DNA of 64,000 nt from Bacillus_BD sp050389805 (GCF_050389805.1 NZ_CP130945.1:4340001-4404000); one strand, 5' to 3'; numbered from the stretch's first letter, positions 43,286 through 52,846 are shown. A program made the numbers and translations. The notes: generated from the sequence alone by a model not told the origin.

Positions 43286-43493
43286 TCATGTTTTTTGTTG
43301 AATGTTTACACTTAGTTTTAAATTCTTATTCATTTTAATAGAAATAATATGATTTTTAAACAAATCTTTCGCAAATTAACAAAGTTTCTATATTGTTAAT
43401 AATGAAAAAAATAAGTTAATTTTACCCATTTAGAAAGTCCCATATATCAAATTCATATAGAAAAACGTTCATTCATTCTGATCCATTAAGCCA

Positions 43494-43530
43494 TTATAAA
43501 ACCACAGTCGGAAATACTGTGGTTTTATAA
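43494..43530 (-). terminator. Terminator after yvyF
   Basis: TTATAAAACCACAGT and ACTGTGGTTTTATAA form a perfect 15-bp stem with a 7-nt loop, 8 bp past the yvyF stop. Confidence 0.85.
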
Positions 43531-43537
43531 TAAGGTT

Positions 43538-43957
43538 TTAATCTCTATTCTTTTTAGATAAATAGATTCGTTCCTTGTCTTGTTGTTGAATTTGTTCTTT
43601 AAATTCTTGATCTCTTTCAAATTCGAGCATGTCACTTCTTAACTCGTTGGTACAACTGTCACAGAGTTTTCCCTTCTGAATAATGGCACCACATTTGTCA
43701 CATGGATAACCTAGATTAGGAAACTGAGTGACTTGAATCCGTCCGCTTTTGATAAACTTTAGGATGAGTTCTTCTGATACGCCTGTAGCTTCAACCACTT
43801 GTTCCATGGTAGCTGCTCGATTCTGACGTTTTCTCATAAATTTATAGACAACTTCAAATTGCCTTTCCTCTTCGGTATAGCATTCCTGACAGATGTCGCG
43901 AAACTGGTTTCTGACCATAATCTTCCCACAGCCTGCGCAATTAACTAAATCTGGCAT
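43538..43957 (-). CDS. yvyF: Flagellar protein YvyF
   Basis: 139 residues with two zinc-ribbon-like Cys sets, near the N-terminus (CAGCGK and CQECY) and the centre (CDKCG and CDSC), and a small helical DNA-binding-like section between them (EQVVEATGVSEELILKFIKS). In Bacillus yvyF is the gene between comFC and flgM. The start chosen is the second of two nearby ATGs, 9 nt from AAGGAG. Here it is separated from both usual neighbours. Confidence 0.88.
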   Translation of the reverse strand: MPDLVNCAGCGKIMVRNQFRDICQECYTEEERQFEVVYKFMRKRQNRAATMEQVVEATGVSEELILKFIKSGRIQVTQFPNLGYPCDKCGAIIQKGKLCDSCTNELRSDMLEFERDQEFKEQIQQQDKERIYLSKKNRD

Positions 43958-44053
43958 ACTCATTAGCTCCTTCTCGATTGTACAATTACCATTATTATAT
44001 AGGAAAATCATGGTATAGTGGGTAATATTTTCAAATAGATTGACAGGCGTATT

Positions 44054-44092
44054 CCAATAAATGGAAGGTGCCTGGCACCTTCCATTTATTGG
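44054..44092. repeat. 39-bp perfect palindrome with GGTGCC core
   Basis: CCAATAAATGGAAGGTGCC and its exact inverse flank one central T, preceded by TGACAGGCG. The GGTGCCTGGCACC core is a common short palindromic repeat of Bacillus genomes; it may also act as a terminator. Confidence 0.8.
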
Positions 44093-44116
44093 TTATGGCG
44101 CATTAATCTATATTTC

Positions 44117-44158
44117 CAAAAAAAGAGCGTTCCTACCTTAAAGATAGAAACGCTCTTT
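44117..44158 (-). terminator. Terminator after MCP 3
   Basis: Read leftward, AAAGAGCGTT pairs with AACGCTCTTT and is followed by TTTT. Confidence 0.9.
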
Positions 44159-44161
44159 CAC

Positions 44162-45856
44162 CTATTTTTCTAGTTTAAATTGACTGACGAGGTCATTTAG
44201 TTCTTCTGCTAATTGAGCTAATTGATTTGAGCTTTCTGCTACTTGCTCGAGTGTGGCATTGGCTTGTTGAGCAGAAGCGGATGTTTCTTCGATTCCAGCT
44301 GCTGATTCTTCTGCGGTGGCAGCTACTTCCTGGATGGAGCTATTCATTTCCTGACTCGTTGACGCGATATCAGTAAGAGCGTCGGTAATATTTTTAACAC
44401 TGGACACCATATCATTTACTTGTTTTGAGATTTCTTCAAAGGTCTGACCTGTTGTTTCGATTTGCACCGTTCCTTTTTCAACCTCTTTATAACCCTCTTG
44501 CAATGATTGGGTGACAGTACCAAAACCAGCTTGAATATTTTCAACAATATTGTTGATTTCAGATACAGACGCACCTGTTTGCTCAGCCAATTTTCGAACT
44601 TCTTCTGCGACAACGGAAAAGCCTCTTCCATGTTCTCCGGCGCGTGCCGCTTCAATTGCTGCATTTAAAGCTAATAGATTCGTTTGCTCGGCTATATCCT
44701 TAATCACAACCACTAATTTATAAATTTCTTGAGAAGAGGACTGGAGATTCTGTACGTTTTCAACAGAACTTTTCACAATTTCATCAATGGTCTTCATTTG
44801 TTTCATCGAGCCTTGCATTAATTGACTACCAGTATGTGTCATTTCTATTACCTTCTGTGAGTTCTCTTGAACACATTCTCCATCAGCATTCGCATCCTGA
44901 ACTTTGTGGACGAAATCAGCCATCGTAGATGAGATTTCACTTGAATGATTTGCTTGCGTTTCAGCTCCAGAGGCTAACTCTTCCATCGTCATCGTAACCT
45001 GTTCGGCTCCTGCAGACACTTCTTTTGCCGATTGCGTCAATTCTTCACTATGACTATGTACGGTATGTGAAACAGTATTAATTTTTCTTAAGATCTCATG
45101 AAGTTTATCTGACATCTCATTCGTGGCATTTATAAGATTTCCAATTTCATCCTTTGATGTAATCTTCAATTTCTCCTGTGATAAATCACCATTTGCAACA
45201 GCATTCATTTGATCAACAACTAAATTGATTGGTTTAGAAATTTTTAGGGATAATATGAATCCAATGATCATTGCAATAATAGCTGCTAATAGACTGATAC
45301 TGAAAATGAGAGTAACGCTCGAAGCAGCTTCTTTCTGTGTCTCAACTTCGATATCTTTAGCCATGTCATGCAGCCATTGGTTCATAGACACGATCTCCGT
45401 TTCTAGATCAGATGTGATTGGGACGATTTCATCTAGACCTGTCGCAATGGCTTTCTCTCTATCGGTTTTTACATCTTCCATAATCGGGTATGCGGTGTTG
45501 ACAAGTTGACTTTGCAAAGCTTCAATGGTGGCTAGACGCTGATCCGTTTCCGGTATTTCCGAAAGGTCTCTCGCTGTTTGAATATATTTGTTTATATTTG
45601 CTGCGGACTCGTTAAATTTTTCAATTTGCTCTTCATCGCCATATAGCATATGGGCTCGATAATAACTCACTTCCAAAGCGATCTCCGTATGAATGGCTTG
45701 AGTGATTGATTCTAATTCGGTAACCGACCCTACCAAATAATCATAGGAATCAACGACTTTTTTCATACTTGTAAAAGAATACACAGTAGCAATCCCAAAA
45801 ATAAGCGCCACAATGATAAAGGAGCCAATTAATTTTCGTTTTAAGGTTAATTTCAC
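44162..45856 (-). CDS. Methyl-accepting chemotaxis protein 3
   Basis: 564 residues. Same plan as MCP 1: membrane segment (about 10-28), four-helix sensor (about 30-180), second membrane segment (about 187-207), HAMP, and the tip LNAAIEAARAGEHGRGFSVV. It is a separate transcription unit with its own terminator, placed between yvyF and the ykn genes. Sensor sequence differs from MCP 1 although the first 25 residues are nearly the same (MKL-K-IGSFIIVALIF). Ligand unknown. Confidence 0.92.
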   Translation of the reverse strand: MKLTLKRKLIGSFIIVALIFGIATVYSFTSMKKVVDSYDYLVGSVTELESITQAIHTEIALEVSYYRAHMLYGDEEQIEKFNESAANINKYIQTARDLSEIPETDQRLATIEALQSQLVNTAYPIMEDVKTDREKAIATGLDEIVPITSDLETEIVSMNQWLHDMAKDIEVETQKEAASSVTLIFSISLLAAIIAMIIGFILSLKISKPINLVVDQMNAVANGDLSQEKLKITSKDEIGNLINATNEMSDKLHEILRKINTVSHTVHSHSEELTQSAKEVSAGAEQVTMTMEELASGAETQANHSSEISSTMADFVHKVQDANADGECVQENSQKVIEMTHTGSQLMQGSMKQMKTIDEIVKSSVENVQNLQSSSQEIYKLVVVIKDIAEQTNLLALNAAIEAARAGEHGRGFSVVAEEVRKLAEQTGASVSEINNIVENIQAGFGTVTQSLQEGYKEVEKGTVQIETTGQTFEEISKQVNDMVSSVKNITDALTDIASTSQEMNSSIQEVAATAEESAAGIEETSASAQQANATLEQVAESSNQLAQLAEELNDLVSQFKLEK

Positions 45857-46193
45857 CTTACTTTCCTCCCTGTTTTACATGATGGATGACGAACTCTTTT
45901 ATAAAAAAATAGTTACTTCTAGACAACAAAAGCTACCCAGAAGAACTTGATTTTGTGCAGAGGATTAAGAACATTATTGTGTTAAAACTATTATTATAAA
46001 ATTTCTAATCTACTATTTTCAATTTAGACTAAAAGTCCTATGTATGTCAATTGAATTGTGGAAAATATAGGTTGTTATCCTTGAGTAAGGGAGTGAATAG
46101 AACGAGGTAAAATTTTTTGAAGATGGATCTTATAAACTTTTCATAGTGATTTTTCAAGAGTGTGCATATGGACTTTTTTGAATAATATTCTAG
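45857..46193. other. Intergenic region upstream of MCP 3
   Basis: No gene visible. It holds the MCP 3 promoter region, A+T rich, without a clear sigma-D box that I could find. Confidence 0.4.
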
Positions 46194-46279
46194 AAAAAAG
46201 TACTTGAGACGGGCTCTCACGGACTTTTTAGATGGATTTTCGCAAAAAAAGTTCTTGAGAACGGTTCAAGAACTTTTTT
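46194..46279 (-). terminator. Two adjacent hairpins after yknZ
   Basis: AAAAAGT-TGAGA with TCTCA-ACTTTTT, then AAAAAAAGTTCTTGA with TCAAGAACTTTTTT. The second is a strong intrinsic terminator. The two have similar sequences (AAGT/ACTT stems), suggesting a local duplication. Confidence 0.75.
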
Positions 46280-46385
46280 CAACTTTTCTTATGCCAACTA
46301 AATCAGGGAGAATCGTTGTTATTGATTCTCCCCTTTGTTGTCCTTTTAGGTCACGCTCAAAAAGGGCGAAAGCACATCCAACCGT

Positions 46386-47576
46386 CTACTCATACCTCAA
46401 CGACTCAATCGGATCCAACCTCGAAGCTTTGTTAGCTGGCAAGATACCAAACACAATCCCGATAATCATAGAGAATAGCACTCCTCCTGCAATAACTGGC
46501 CATGAAATCAACGCCGGCCATCCTGCGAAGGAAGAAACGATGGTTGCCGCTCCCCATCCTAACAAAATCCCGATGCCTCCACCAATTAAAGTCAAAGTAA
46601 CGGATTCAATCAGGAATTGAACAAGGATTTGACCTCTTGTTGCGCCAAGAGCCATCCTTACTCCAATCTCACGGGTCCGCTCGGTAACCGAAACGAGCAT
46701 AATATTCATAACGCCAATCCCACCAACTAATAGTGAGATTCCAGCGATGCTGCTAATAATAATCGTCATGATATTGGTAATCTGCCCCACGCCCGCTGCG
46801 ATTTCCTCCATGTTCAGCACTTGATAGGCTTCTTCTTTATTATGGATACGATTTAAGAGGTCAGCAGCCTTTTCACCAGCCACTTGCAAATCCTCTGCAT
46901 TCCCCGCCTGTAGAGTTATTTGGCTCAATTCATTGGAAGCAAAGATCGTCCGCCATGTGTTCCACGGCAAATACACTTCATTGGCTCCAAAGGAAAAGAG
47001 TCCAGTCGTCTCAGCTAAAACACCCACAATCTCGACAGGCTGTGAGCGAATAAAGATCACCTGACCTATAGGATTTTCACCATCAAATAGGTCTTCTTGA
47101 AAATTAGCACTCACCACCGCAACGCGGCGACCACCAAGGAAATCGGCATCCAGTAAATTTCTTCCTGAACTAACTTGAAGTCCGTTCACATCCATGTAGG
47201 CTTGGTTAATTCCTGTTATCGACGACTCTAGAAGGTCCTCTCGATATCGAACATTTCCGTATTCTGCAGAAGTAGCCACCACCTTCGTCACTTCTGGAAT
47301 GGTTTCAATTGCTCGGATGTCCTCTTGTGAAAAAGGATTCATCATCGCATCGGGGTCCACCATCATTTCTTCCTCTGAAGGCATATAAAATAATTCAACT
47401 GTATTTCCAGCCCCAACGATTTGCGACTTTAACATTGCTTCTCCGCCCTGTCCGATGGCGACAACGGTAATGACGGAACCAACGCCAATGATGATCCCGA
47501 TCATGGTTAAAATCGAGCGCATTTTATGAGCCAGGAGAGAGGAAAGAGCCATCTTCATATTTTCAGCTAAACTCAT
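46386..47576 (-). CDS. yknZ: ABC transporter permease YknZ (MacB/FtsX type)
   Basis: 396 residues: an N-terminal membrane segment (about 20-42), a large extracytoplasmic MacB-PCD domain (about 45-250), and three C-terminal membrane segments with the FtsX signature VTERTREIGVRMALGATRGQ. Works with YknX, YknY and YknW; in B. subtilis this complex protects against the SdpC toxin. Its start overlaps the yknY stop by 4 bp. Confidence 0.88.
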   Translation of the reverse strand: MSLAENMKMALSSLLAHKMRSILTMIGIIIGVGSVITVVAIGQGGEAMLKSQIVGAGNTVELFYMPSEEEMMVDPDAMMNPFSQEDIRAIETIPEVTKVVATSAEYGNVRYREDLLESSITGINQAYMDVNGLQVSSGRNLLDADFLGGRRVAVVSANFQEDLFDGENPIGQVIFIRSQPVEIVGVLAETTGLFSFGANEVYLPWNTWRTIFASNELSQITLQAGNAEDLQVAGEKAADLLNRIHNKEEAYQVLNMEEIAAGVGQITNIMTIIISSIAGISLLVGGIGVMNIMLVSVTERTREIGVRMALGATRGQILVQFLIESVTLTLIGGGIGILLGWGAATIVSSFAGWPALISWPVIAGGVLFSMIIGIVFGILPANKASRLDPIESLRYE

Positions 47577-48268
47577 TCGAACCCCCCTCCCTCGACCAAG
47601 ACCTCGTCCTGCATGATGAGTCCGTCTCGAACAAATACGTTTCTGTTCGCATATTGGGCGACTTCCCTTTCGTGGGTGACAAGAATGATCGTGGTTCCTT
47701 CGCGATTCAGCATCGTAAACAGTTCCATTATTTGTACACTGGTTTTAGAATCGAGTGCCCCAGTTGGCTCATCCGCTAAAATCAAGTCAGGTGTATTAAC
47801 AATGGAACGTGCAATCGCTACACGCTGCTTTTGACCACCTGATAGTTCGTTAGGCAGATGGTCCATTCGGTCACCAAGCCCTACTTTCAACAAAGCTTCA
47901 GCCGCTCGTTCTTCTCTTTCCTTTTTTTTCACCCCTGCGTAAATCATCGGAAGTTCTACATTTTTTAACGCATTCAACCGTGGCAGCAGCTGAAATTGCT
48001 GGAAAACAAAGCCAATCGATTGATTTCGCACCCGTGCAAGATCGTTCTCGTTATATTGTGACACAAGTACGTCATTGAGATAATATTCACCAGTTGTCGG
48101 ACGGTCCAGGCAGCCAATCATATTCATAAGGGTTGATTTTCCTGAACCTGATGGTCCCATAATCGCGGTAAATTCACCGTTTTGAATGTGTAAGTCAATC
48201 CCTTTTAACACATCAACGGACTCTTTTCCAACGGTGTAGCTTTTTCGAATATCGTGAAGACGAATCAT
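47573..48268 (-). CDS. yknY: ABC transporter ATPase YknY
   Basis: 231 residues, LolD/MacB-class ATPase. Walker A GPSGSGKST (residues 38-46), signature LSGGQKQR (142-149), Walker B LILADEPTGALD. Powers the YknZ permease. Overlaps the genes on both sides by 4 bp, so the four products are likely made together. Confidence 0.92.
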   Translation of the reverse strand: MIRLHDIRKSYTVGKESVDVLKGIDLHIQNGEFTAIMGPSGSGKSTLMNMIGCLDRPTTGEYYLNDVLVSQYNENDLARVRNQSIGFVFQQFQLLPRLNALKNVELPMIYAGVKKKEREERAAEALLKVGLGDRMDHLPNELSGGQKQRVAIARSIVNTPDLILADEPTGALDSKTSVQIMELFTMLNREGTTIILVTHEREVAQYANRNVFVRDGLIMQDEVLVEGGGFE

Positions 48269-49374
48269 TTCACGTTCACTTCCATCCCGGACGTAACATC
48301 ATCCCCTGGTTCTAACAGAACTTGATCGTCTGCTTTTAATCCTTTCACGATTTCAATATTCTCGTTTGACACCAATCCCACTTGTACTTCTTGCTTTTTC
48401 GTTTTTCCACCAACGACCAGGAACACATAATTTTTGTCATCCTCCTGCTTAACAGCAGTAAGCGGAAGCGTTTGGGCCTCGCGTTCTTCTGTAATGATTT
48501 CCATCACCATTTGGAAGCCCGGCTTTAGGCTTATGTTTTGAGAATCTACTGTTACTTCAATCGGATACTGAACGCCAGTTTCTTCAAGTCCCGCCGCGGC
48601 TCCTGGCAAATAGGAGATAAAGCTTACCTTTCCAGTCCACGACTCACCAGGCATCGCATCGGATCGTAATTGCACATTCTGACCCTGCTTGATTTTTAAC
48701 GTATCATACTCAGAAAGAGATCCTTCGACAATCAGTTTGTCTAATGTTCCAATTTGAATTAACGCATTCGGTTGGGCTCCAGCTGCGGCGCCAGCCGATT
48801 CTTTATTGATAGAAACCACTTTTCCATCCATGTTACTTTTCACCGTAAGATCGGATATTTGCTCTTCAATTGCTTGTTTTTGAAGGGCAAGCTGTTCAAT
48901 TTCTAATTTTGCCTGCTTTACTTGCAGATTAGCTTGATCGCGCTCTGCTTTTAGCATGTCATTTTCTTTATCATCTTTTAATTGTTTATTGAGGTCATCC
49001 AGTTTATCTTGCAGACTGTTCAGTTGTAACTGGCTTGATTGTCGTTGGAGTTCATTTTGTTTTTTTTCAAGATCAAGCCCTTTATTTTCATAGCGAAATA
49101 GAGAGTCCCCTGCTTTCACATCGGCTCCTTCGTCTACGAAATACTCTACAATTTCTCCTTTTTCAGGAGCGTGATAAATCGTTTGTTGATTCTCAAGCTT
49201 TAATGTTCCAGGGGTCATAACCTGCTCGGAAATCGTTTCTTTCTTAAGTGATGTCACTTCCATCGTGATGTTGTTCGCTTGTACGTTTTTCCAAATATTA
49301 ATGCCAAAAAGAAGGACAATTACTGCCACAACTCCGATGGCAATCCAGACCTTTTTTTCATAAAAATTAGACAC
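48265..49374 (-). CDS. yknX: Efflux adaptor YknX (RND/HlyD type)
   Basis: 369 residues. N-terminal membrane anchor, lipoyl-like halves flanking a long coiled coil (about residues 90-170), and beta-barrel domain. Links YknYZ to the cell surface. The start chosen is a GTG overlapping the yknW stop codon (GTGTCTAA), giving MSNFYEKKVW; this overlap implies translational coupling. The frame is open upstream inside yknW. Confidence 0.85.
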   Translation of the reverse strand: MSNFYEKKVWIAIGVVAVIVLLFGINIWKNVQANNITMEVTSLKKETISEQVMTPGTLKLENQQTIYHAPEKGEIVEYFVDEGADVKAGDSLFRYENKGLDLEKKQNELQRQSSQLQLNSLQDKLDDLNKQLKDDKENDMLKAERDQANLQVKQAKLEIEQLALQKQAIEEQISDLTVKSNMDGKVVSINKESAGAAAGAQPNALIQIGTLDKLIVEGSLSEYDTLKIKQGQNVQLRSDAMPGESWTGKVSFISYLPGAAAGLEETGVQYPIEVTVDSQNISLKPGFQMVMEIITEEREAQTLPLTAVKQEDDKNYVFLVVGGKTKKQEVQVGLVSNENIEIVKGLKADDQVLLEPGDDVTSGMEVNVK

Positions 49375-50029
49375 CGACCAATCCGCTAAGAGCAGCGCCA
49401 ATCATGGTGAAAATAAGTCCAATCACAAAGAACACAATTGAAATGGTCCATGCTAAGCCTTTTGAAAAATTAGCGACTTTTTGGAGTCCGATAGCGGAAA
49501 GGATCACAGACCAAATGCCAAATACTTCTAGTCCACTAAGTAGCCCCCCAAGAGCTCCTTCTGCTGGAATGATGGAACCTAAGCTCGTATAAAGCGTTTC
49601 AGTAGTCCCGCCTAAAAGGGCAATACCGATTCCATTGATTAAAATGCTAAGCGCTGAAAGAATCATGATATATGTATTCATGGAAAATAATTGCTTGAAT
49701 CTAACTTCTGAGCGCGCAATTTTGGCAATTAATAAGTAAATTAACGTAGAGATTGTAATGCCAATAATCGGTGTAAACAAACCCGTAATGGCCATCGTTA
49801 CCGTGCCAAATGTGTTCATTAACTGTAGTTCCTCTTCTGGAATTCCCTCTAATTCTGGAATCCCTTCTAGCACTCCTAGCGAAGATAGATACATCCCGAT
49901 GATCGTAATCAAAGTGACAATCGCAAGCGCTCCCCAAATTTTCGGTCGTTCTTTAATGCGTTCGAATTGCTCGGTTGGACTCCACAACATCCCCCAAATT
50001 GAAGGTTTTTTTCCTACTTCTTCTGACAT
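49367..50029 (-). CDS. yknW: Yip1-domain membrane protein YknW
   Basis: 220 residues with about five membrane segments and a Yip1 domain. The N-terminus MSEEVGKKPSIWGMLWSPTE is typical of YknW. It is the first gene of the yknWXYZ operon and in B. subtilis is needed for assembly of the complex and SdpC resistance. In that species the operon is under sigma-W; I could not identify a convincing sigma-W promoter here. The ATG follows AAGGGATGGG. Confidence 0.85.
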   Translation of the reverse strand: MSEEVGKKPSIWGMLWSPTEQFERIKERPKIWGALAIVTLITIIGMYLSSLGVLEGIPELEGIPEEELQLMNTFGTVTMAITGLFTPIIGITISTLIYLLIAKIARSEVRFKQLFSMNTYIMILSALSILINGIGIALLGGTTETLYTSLGSIIPAEGALGGLLSGLEVFGIWSVILSAIGLQKVANFSKGLAWTISIVFFVIGLIFTMIGAALSGLVGV

Positions 50030-50264
50030 AAATCCCATCCCTTTCTTTTTTGTTTATGATCGGATAGAGGGTAAATCTTCCTTAGGAAAATTGAATCTCT
50101 TTTTATCATTGCCCCCTCTATATGACCTATCGTTCCCTAATAAAACAGGAACTTTCTCATATTACTATAGCATAATTTCGACAGAATTTTTGTGAAATTC
50201 ACCAATTCTTTACAAATTTAGTTATGGGACGGTAAGCGCTGTCGAGATTGGTCCAATGGGGTCG

Positions 50265-50972
50265 TCAGCCTCTAGCGATCGTGAGTGATGAAACGGAGTT
50301 TGCTCCGTTTTCGATTAGAACTTTCGCCGCATGTCTTAGAGTAGATCCAGTTGTATAGATGTCGTCTATGAGTAGGATGCTTTTGCCTTCGATGTGCTTA
50401 TTGGTTTCGAGTTGAAATACTTGCTCAACATAAATTCGTTCATGGCGCGATTTTTTAGATTGTTTTTCAGAATGGATCCGGTTGAGGATATTAGCTGGAG
50501 ATAGTCCAGCTTCAAGGAGGATCGCTTCAGCTTGGTTAAAGCATCGTTCTTGTAGTCGCTTAGGGCTTAATGGGATGGGCACGAGGTAATCAGCTTTTTG
50601 TTGTTTTATCACTTGCTGGACTTTTTCCGAAAAAATTCTCGCGAGAATATAATCCCCTCTAAATTTATAGCGCGCGATGACCTCTTGGAGAAATTCGTTA
50701 TAGGTATACAAGGAGGTATTTTTAGTAAGACTCCCTTTCCATTGAGGGTCCTCTTCCCAGCGAATGCAATCGTAACAGTAATCACCTTTAATAAAGCGAG
50801 ATTCTAATCCTTCTAAGGGGCGACTGCAGATTGGGCACGTCTCTCCTTCAATTTCTTGTAGCTTTCCCTCGCAAGTGGCGCAGAGTGTTTGTTGTTTTTC
50901 TTCCGCGATTAAGGCCCACCAGCCGATTTTTGGGATGATCTCGGTGAAACAGATGAGGCAGCGGTCGATCAT
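50265..50972 (-). CDS. comFC: Competence protein ComFC (phosphoribosyltransferase fold)
   Basis: 235 residues. N-terminal double zinc ribbon (CLIC, CATC, CPIC, CYDC) and a C-terminal phosphoribosyltransferase domain with the PRPP-binding loop ILLIDDIYTTGSTLRHA. Needed for DNA uptake during competence, probably with ComFA. It lies 50 bp after comFA with no comFB gene in between. Confidence 0.93.
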   Translation of the reverse strand: MIDRCLICFTEIIPKIGWWALIAEEKQQTLCATCEGKLQEIEGETCPICSRPLEGLESRFIKGDYCYDCIRWEEDPQWKGSLTKNTSLYTYNEFLQEVIARYKFRGDYILARIFSEKVQQVIKQQKADYLVPIPLSPKRLQERCFNQAEAILLEAGLSPANILNRIHSEKQSKKSRHERIYVEQVFQLETNKHIEGKSILLIDDIYTTGSTLRHAAKVLIENGANSVSSLTIARG

Positions 50973-51022
50973 GGGATCAATCCTTTGTTTTTAAGATTTT
51001 GTGGAATGATGGTTAAACCTGG

Positions 51023-52528
51023 TTAATCATCTATCAGCCCCTTCTCCTTTGCTTCTTTATTCATCGCAATAATCTGCCTGCGTGCTTTGACCATGGCGTC
51101 CGTTTTTCCATAGTGAAAAAAAGTGATGTCACCGGTCGGATATTGTGCGCTGCGACCAACCCGACCAGCGATTTGGACGAGGGCACTTTCTGTAAAAATG
51201 CGATCTTCGGCACCGAACACAGCTACATCTAGATTGGGAAATGTGACGCCGCGTTCGAGGATCGTAGTCGTTAAGAGAAGAGGAATTTCTTTTTCACGCA
51301 TTGCTCGGACTTTTTCCTTACGTCGGGGATCTTCGGCATAAACCGCTTCAATTTTCGGATCTAATTTCTTTAAAATCGGGAGTAATTGTTCCATAAGCTC
51401 AATCCGCGGGAAAAAGAGTAACGCTTGTTTTTGTGATTGGATTCTTTCTTTTACCCATTGCTGGACATTTGGTGGTAAACGACCTTTTTTGAGTTTCTTG
51501 CTCCAGTTTCCACACCATCTAAAATGCGGGACTGGTAGAGAATAGCGATGAAATCGAGCTGGAATGGTAACGACCTTTCTTTTCCCCTGACGGCATTCTT
51601 TTTGCCATTGTTGGTTTGGAGTTGCAGTTAGATAAATAATTGATGAGGTTGGTTTTCGTGCTTGCTCCACGGCATATTGCAACGAGGCATCAACGGAATA
51701 CGGAAAGGCATCGACCTCATCCAAGATTACAACATCAAATGCTTGATAGAAACGGAGGAGCTGGTGAGTGGTGGCAATGGTTAAATGTGCATGAACATGG
51801 CGGTCTTCACTTCCACCATAAAGGGTTGCAACGGGAGTATCAGGAAAAACCTTTTTCAGCCGCGGTGAGAGCTCGAGTACGACATCTGTTCGAGGAGTTG
51901 CTAGGCATACCCGTTTCCCATCTTGTAAAGCAGTATTAATTCCATTGAAAAGGACTTCAGTTTTGCCAGCTCCGCATACAGCCCATACGAGAAGAGAATC
52001 TATTTCATCAACAGCTTTCACTACTTGTTGTGATGCGATAGACTGTCCCTCTGATAGAGTTCCAGTCCACTGGAGAGGCGATTCGGTAGTTTTGGCTGGA
52101 GTTGGGAGTGGACCTGTCCAACTAATAAGCGGCGTACATGTGCCCGTCCTCCCCATCATGATGCAATTACGGCAGTATGTGCAGGTTTCACCGCAGGAAG
52201 CACATGAAAATCGGGCAAATAGATGCGATGCTTTATTCCCGCAGCGGACACAGGTGTGTTGGTTATTTTCGACTTCGATGCTTTTGCGATATTGAAGATA
52301 TCCATTTTCGTAATGGGATTGGATGATGTCAATCGGAAACAGAAGATCACTGAGGAGTAGTTGTTTTCCTGCTAGCATAGATTGGAGTTCTTTGTCGTAT
52401 GGAAAATCAGGATTTTGAGCTGGTAGTGGGATTTGATTTATTTTGTAGATTGGTTGTGGGTCGGTAGCGGTTGGGGTTTTTAATAGAGTTTCAGGGACGA
52501 GTAGGTTGTTTTGGATGGAGAATCGCAT
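51023..52528 (-). CDS. comFA: Competence DNA translocase ComFA
   Basis: 501 residues, DEAD-box-like ATPase that drives single-stranded DNA into the cell. N-terminal four-Cys zinc module (CVRCG, CASCG, CTYC, CRNC), Walker A CGAGKTE (about residue 186), DEVD box in VVILDEVDAFP, and the helicase C domain with QIAGRVGRS. The start chosen is the ATG 6 nt from AGAGGTG. Its promoter region contains a 51-bp tandem repeat. Confidence 0.95.
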   Translation of the reverse strand: MRFSIQNNLLVPETLLKTPTATDPQPIYKINQIPLPAQNPDFPYDKELQSMLAGKQLLLSDLLFPIDIIQSHYENGYLQYRKSIEVENNQHTCVRCGNKASHLFARFSCASCGETCTYCRNCIMMGRTGTCTPLISWTGPLPTPAKTTESPLQWTGTLSEGQSIASQQVVKAVDEIDSLLVWAVCGAGKTEVLFNGINTALQDGKRVCLATPRTDVVLELSPRLKKVFPDTPVATLYGGSEDRHVHAHLTIATTHQLLRFYQAFDVVILDEVDAFPYSVDASLQYAVEQARKPTSSIIYLTATPNQQWQKECRQGKRKVVTIPARFHRYSLPVPHFRWCGNWSKKLKKGRLPPNVQQWVKERIQSQKQALLFFPRIELMEQLLPILKKLDPKIEAVYAEDPRRKEKVRAMREKEIPLLLTTTILERGVTFPNLDVAVFGAEDRIFTESALVQIAGRVGRSAQYPTGDITFFHYGKTDAMVKARRQIIAMNKEAKEKGLIDD

Positions 52529-52618
52529 GGGGGTCACCTCTTGAAGTTTGATTTGGGGTTGTTTTTGAAGCAGAGTGTTAATCTTAATTCATAGGACGAT
52601 TTTTTTTCGATCTAACCT

Positions 52619-52815
52619 GATTTTTTTAAGACATATTTACGCGGCAGTTTTCTTGGATTTTCCTGATTTTTGCCCTGTAAAATTACGTTACAAAGCATTT
52701 TTTAGCCTTCCTCACGATTTTTGCTGTGTAAATCTATTTTACAAAGCACTTTTTCTAACTCCAGTTGATTTTTGCCCTGTAAAACTACTTTATACAGTTT
52801 TTTCTAATTCCCTAT
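52619..52815. repeat. Tandem repeat, about four units of 51 bp
   Basis: Units begin GATTTTTGCCCTGTAAAA or a variant at 52665, 52716 and 52767 (51, 51 and 49 bp), with a more diverged unit from 52619. Each holds a small inverted repeat of the type TGTAAAN(5-7)TTTACA. The array fills the gap between comFA and the degV terminator. It also reads as a 17-residue protein repeat on the plus strand, but without a ribosome binding site. Confidence 0.8.
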
Positions 52816-52823
52816 GATTAACC

Positions 52824-52846
52824 AAAAAGGGCTGCACACAGCAGCC
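52824..52846 (-). terminator. Terminator of degV
   Basis: Read leftward, GGCTGC and GCAGCC around 5 nt, followed by CTTTTTGG. Confidence 0.75.

Noticed and set aside
52619..52815. CRISPR array
   Set aside because: Units are contiguous 51-bp repeats without unique spacers, and there are no cas genes.
52575..52817. 80-codon plus-strand frame of 17-residue repeats
   Set aside because: The repetition comes from the DNA tandem repeat; there is no ribosome binding site and the composition is not protein-like.
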